A stretch of DNA of 16,439 nt from Gemmatimonadota bacterium (GTDB lineage Bacteria > Gemmatimonadota > Gemmatimonadetes > Longimicrobiales > Longimicrobiaceae): NCBI GenBank assembly GCA_019348475.1, contig JAHWJJ010000033.1, positions 1 to 16,439 on the forward strand, written 5' to 3'. This document shows positions 14,939-16,439 of the stretch, piece by piece. The stretch's first letter is position 1; every line of letters starts with the position of its first letter. Made by a program: the position numbers and the translations under genes. The notes below the pieces were generated by a model, which saw only the letters and a list, made by a program, of their open reading frames with translations, ran no database searches and was not told where the DNA came from.

Positions 14939-15876
14939 CGCCCCGCGAGGTCCGGGTGCAGCGCATCGCGGAAGCGCCGCGCCGTCTCACCGATCCCCGG
15001 GCCCATGCGGTTCACCCGGTCGGCGGGGAGCGCGTGCACCCTCCCCGCGCGAAAGGCGTTCAGCTCGCGCCAGCCGGGGCGTTTGGCGAGCTCCGCCACC
15101 CGCGCCGCGCCGCCCTCGCCCACGGGGAGCAGGATCACCTCCGGCTGGCGGCGGACCAGCTCCTCCATCGAGACGTACTGCGGCTGGCCGGTCACGTCGG
15201 GGAACGCCGTGCGCCCGCCGGCCACCTCCATCAGCTGCACCGTGAACGTCCGGGGCCCCGCCGTCATCAGCGGCTCGTCGCCCACCACGTAGAACGCGGT
15301 GCGCGGCGCGCGCCCGGCCACCGAGGCGCGGACCGCCTGCAGCTGCGCGCGCACCGCGGCCGCCACGGAGTCGGCGGACGAGTCGCGCCCGGTGACGCGG
15401 CCAAGGACGCCGATGGTGCGGAAGACGTCGGCGGTGTCGGTGGTGCGGACGGCCAGGTAAGGGATGCCCATCTCGCGCAGGCGGTCGCGGACCGGGTTTG
15501 CGCCGGCGGAGTGCCAGCCGATCACCAGGTCCGGCCGCAGCGCCACCAGCCGCTCCAGCGACGGGTCCAGCCCGCCGCCCACGGAGGCGACGGCATCCAC
15601 CCCCAGCCCGGTGTCGTAGTCCGAACGCCCGACCAGCTGGGGGAGGGCCCCGATCGCCACCAGCGTCTCCGTCGCGTTGGGCGCCAGCGAGACGATGCGT
15701 TCGGCGGGGGACGCGAGCCGCAGCGTGTCGCCGGCGTCGTCCACCACCGCGATGGGCGGCGACGCCGACGAGGACGCGGAGGCGTCCGGCGCGGCCTCGG
15801 CGCACGCCCCGAGCGCCAGCAGCGCGGCCAGAGCGGCGGAGCGAACGAGGTGGATCGCGGTGCGTGGGGGCGACAA
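14935..15876 (-). CDS. btuF: Cobalamin-binding periplasmic lipoprotein (BtuF/FecB class)
   Basis: The 313-aa binding protein delivers B12 to BtuCD. It has a signal peptide with lipobox LALGAC (Cys25), then an acidic/Ser linker. The class III solute-binding fold follows, with ERIVSLAPNATETLVAIGA, LVGRSDYDT, LERLVALRPDLVIGWHS, YVVGDEPLMTAG and EELVRRQPEVILLP. I favour the TTG at 15876: GGAAGG lies eight to nine bases upstream and the signal peptide then has normal length. A GTG at 15915 would place the riboswitch terminator inside the first codons. It is the first gene after the cobalamin riboswitch and overlaps btuC by GTGA. The class also binds siderophores or heme; the riboswitch settles the call. 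Confidence 0.87.
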   Translation of the reverse strand: MSPPRTAIHLVRSAALAALLALGACAEAAPDASASSSASPPIAVVDDAGDTLRLASPAERIVSLAPNATETLVAIGALPQLVGRSDYDTGLGVDAVASVGGGLDPSLERLVALRPDLVIGWHSAGANPVRDRLREMGIPYLAVRTTDTADVFRTIGVLGRVTGRDSSADSVAAAVRAQLQAVRASVAGRAPRTAFYVVGDEPLMTAGPRTFTVQLMEVAGGRTAFPDVTGQPQYVSMEELVRRQPEVILLPVGEGGAARVAELAKRPGWRELNAFRAGRVHALPADRVNRMGPGIGETARRFRDALHPDLAGR

Positions 15877-15912
15877 AAAGCCCGTCCTTCCGGAATACGC
15901 GGAAGGGACGGG
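15876..15912 (-). terminator. Riboswitch-linked intrinsic terminator overlapping the btuF ribosome binding site
   Basis: On the - strand, cccgtcccttccg pairs with cggaaggacggg (plus coordinates 15900-15912 and 15881-15892; one bulged base), followed at once by CTTTTTG (15875-15881). The 3' arm contains GGAAGG, the likely Shine-Dalgarno of the TTG start at 15876. The hairpin can therefore stop transcription and, in transcripts that read through, hide the ribosome binding site. Confidence 0.85.
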
Positions 15913-15933
15913 CACGGATGGCGCGGACGGAGC

Positions 15934-16011
15934 ACGCGTATGACGCGTGGTGCCGGCCCGGCATACGATGGCCCCGCTCCCCTCCCGCGAGGGGTTTGCT
16001 GATTGCGGGAG
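15934..16011 (-). promoter_or_regulatory. Expression-platform hairpins between riboswitch core and terminator
   Basis: Two further inverted repeats lie between the aptamer and the terminator: 15982-15988 with 16005-16011 (7 bp, ctcccgc type) and 15934-15939 with 15943-15948 (acgcgt arms, 3-nt loop). They may take part in antiterminator exchange. I could not identify a clear alternative pairing with the terminator arm by eye. Confidence 0.4.
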
Positions 16012-16015
16012 CAGA

Positions 16016-16195
16016 GGGGGCCGCGTCTCCTGGCTCGAGGCGGTCGCCGCTCGCCTTCCCGGGCTGGTGCCCAGTGGCGGTTGAGCGGGACGGGGCCGGC
16101 GATGAATGCCGGGCCTCTTACAGTGGCGGGGCCGCGCCGGAGTTACACCGGCTTCCGTGAGGCCCCCTCGCTGCTATGTCGTCGGCCAAGGTAGT
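16016..16195 (-). ncRNA. Cobalamin (B12) riboswitch
   Basis: On the - strand, the conserved core reads GGAAgCCGGTGTAACTCCGG (plus 16137-16156), then GCGGCCCCGCCACTGTAA around 16119-16135. A second CCACTGGGCACC (from 16077 downward) leads to CCCGGGAAGGCG. The B12 box AGCCAGGAGACGCGG is at 16021-16035. The order and spacing match the AdoCbl-type riboswitch, which folds on binding cobalamin and shuts down uptake genes. It precedes btuF by about 140 bases, including an intrinsic terminator, so control is probably transcriptional. The limits are approximate; the 5' P1 strand was not traced exactly. Confidence 0.93.
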
Positions 16196-16220
16196 GGGGC
16201 GGGGGCGGGATGTAAAGTGC

Positions 16221-16262
16221 AGGGAATAGGGAATAGGGAATAGGGAATGGGGAATGGGGAAT
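16221..16262. repeat. Heptamer array (agggaat/ggggaat), six units
   Basis: Four agggaat units (16221-16248) are followed by two ggggaat units (16249-16262). The array is about 25 bp upstream (in - strand terms) of the riboswitch 5' end, where the -35 region of its promoter is expected. The related unit gggaata also occurs inside btuB at 11431-11464. Confidence 0.92.
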
Positions 16263-16439
16263 GGGATCTGACGAATGAAATCTCGCGCATCTTGCGCAAG
16301 ATTTGCTCGAGGTACCCGCTGGAGCCGTTGCAAACGCTGGAGTTTGCCTGTCGCAGTCGGAGCGGGCTGGAACCTGGCGCGGCTCACTCGTGGGGCTTCG
16401 GAATCGCCTCGCGTGAGGGATGCGCGCCCGCAGGGCCGA
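16263..16439. other. Gene-free right edge with a 14-bp palindrome
   Basis: No gene is recognised to the window end. A perfect palindrome atcttgcgcaagat (16289-16302) lies just upstream of the heptamer array and could be an operator for the riboswitch operon or for a gene beyond the edge. The open frames here are short and lack domains. Confidence 0.4.

Noticed and set aside
13959..14990. Long N-terminal extension of btuD up to 14990
   Set aside because: It runs antisense-frame through btuC, which is a clear FecCD permease; the extension is Arg/Ala/Gly-rich without a domain.
15877..15915. GTG at 15915 as btuF start
   Set aside because: It places the intrinsic terminator stem and U-tract in the first codons and lacks a Shine-Dalgarno; TTG 15876 fits better, though this is not proven.
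16118..16387. 89-codon - strand frame at the right edge
   Set aside because: It translates the heptamer array (FPIPHSLFPIPYSL) and overlaps the riboswitch; there is no ribosome binding site or family.

Overview
The window is about 16.4 kb of very GC-rich Gram-negative DNA: outer-membrane lipoproteins, a TonB-dependent receptor, MscL. The base composition, the many GTG starts, the Ig-like and beta-propeller lipoproteins and the dispersed GGGAATA-type and CCTCCCCC-type repeats fit a Gemmatimonadota member (Longimicrobium-like). That taxonomic call is inference, since no marker gene was searched.

Left part, + strand (1-7977). It opens with the C-terminal end of a dihydrolipoamide dehydrogenase and a strong terminator, then an Amidase_2 peptidoglycan amidase with a C-terminal stalk-like domain. 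Next comes an ATGA-overlapping pair. The first gene is a polytopic membrane protein with two copies of a D-x3-H-x12/13-H signature. These match, in residue identity and spacing, the copper-ligand motifs of PmoC/AmoC, subunit C of copper membrane monooxygenases. The second has the layout of PmoB: signal peptide with a candidate mature N-terminal His, periplasmic beta domain, two TM helices, periplasmic beta domain. No PmoA is present. This pair is the best candidate for an undescribed system. A two-gene unit of lipoproteins follows: one of unknown function with a possible C-terminal barrel, and one with four tandem Ig-like repeats.

Middle (7978-9442). A shared hairpin separates the lipoprotein unit from a convergent mscL whose product ends in a four-Cys zinc ribbon. 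Upstream of mscL and divergent from it lies a dead hicB-hicA toxin-antitoxin module, with a one-base frameshift in hicB and an internal deletion in hicA. Nine 8-bp tandem repeats come next, and the last supplies the stop codon of the converging gene.

Right part, - strand (16200 down to 9436). This is a vitamin B12 uptake locus: cobalamin riboswitch, riboswitch-linked terminator that also covers a Shine-Dalgarno, btuF, btuC, btuD (overlapping GTGA junctions), a 418-bp gap holding an inverted pair of repeat elements, a BtuB-like TonB receptor, and four bases later a beta-propeller lipoprotein. The last resembles in type and position BtuG, the surface B12-binding partner of BtuB in Bacteroides. 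The implied route is surface capture (BtuG-like), outer-membrane passage (BtuB), periplasmic binding (BtuF) and ATP-driven import (BtuCD), repressed by cobalamin. A heptamer array lies at the likely riboswitch promoter, and a related one sits inside btuB in frame.
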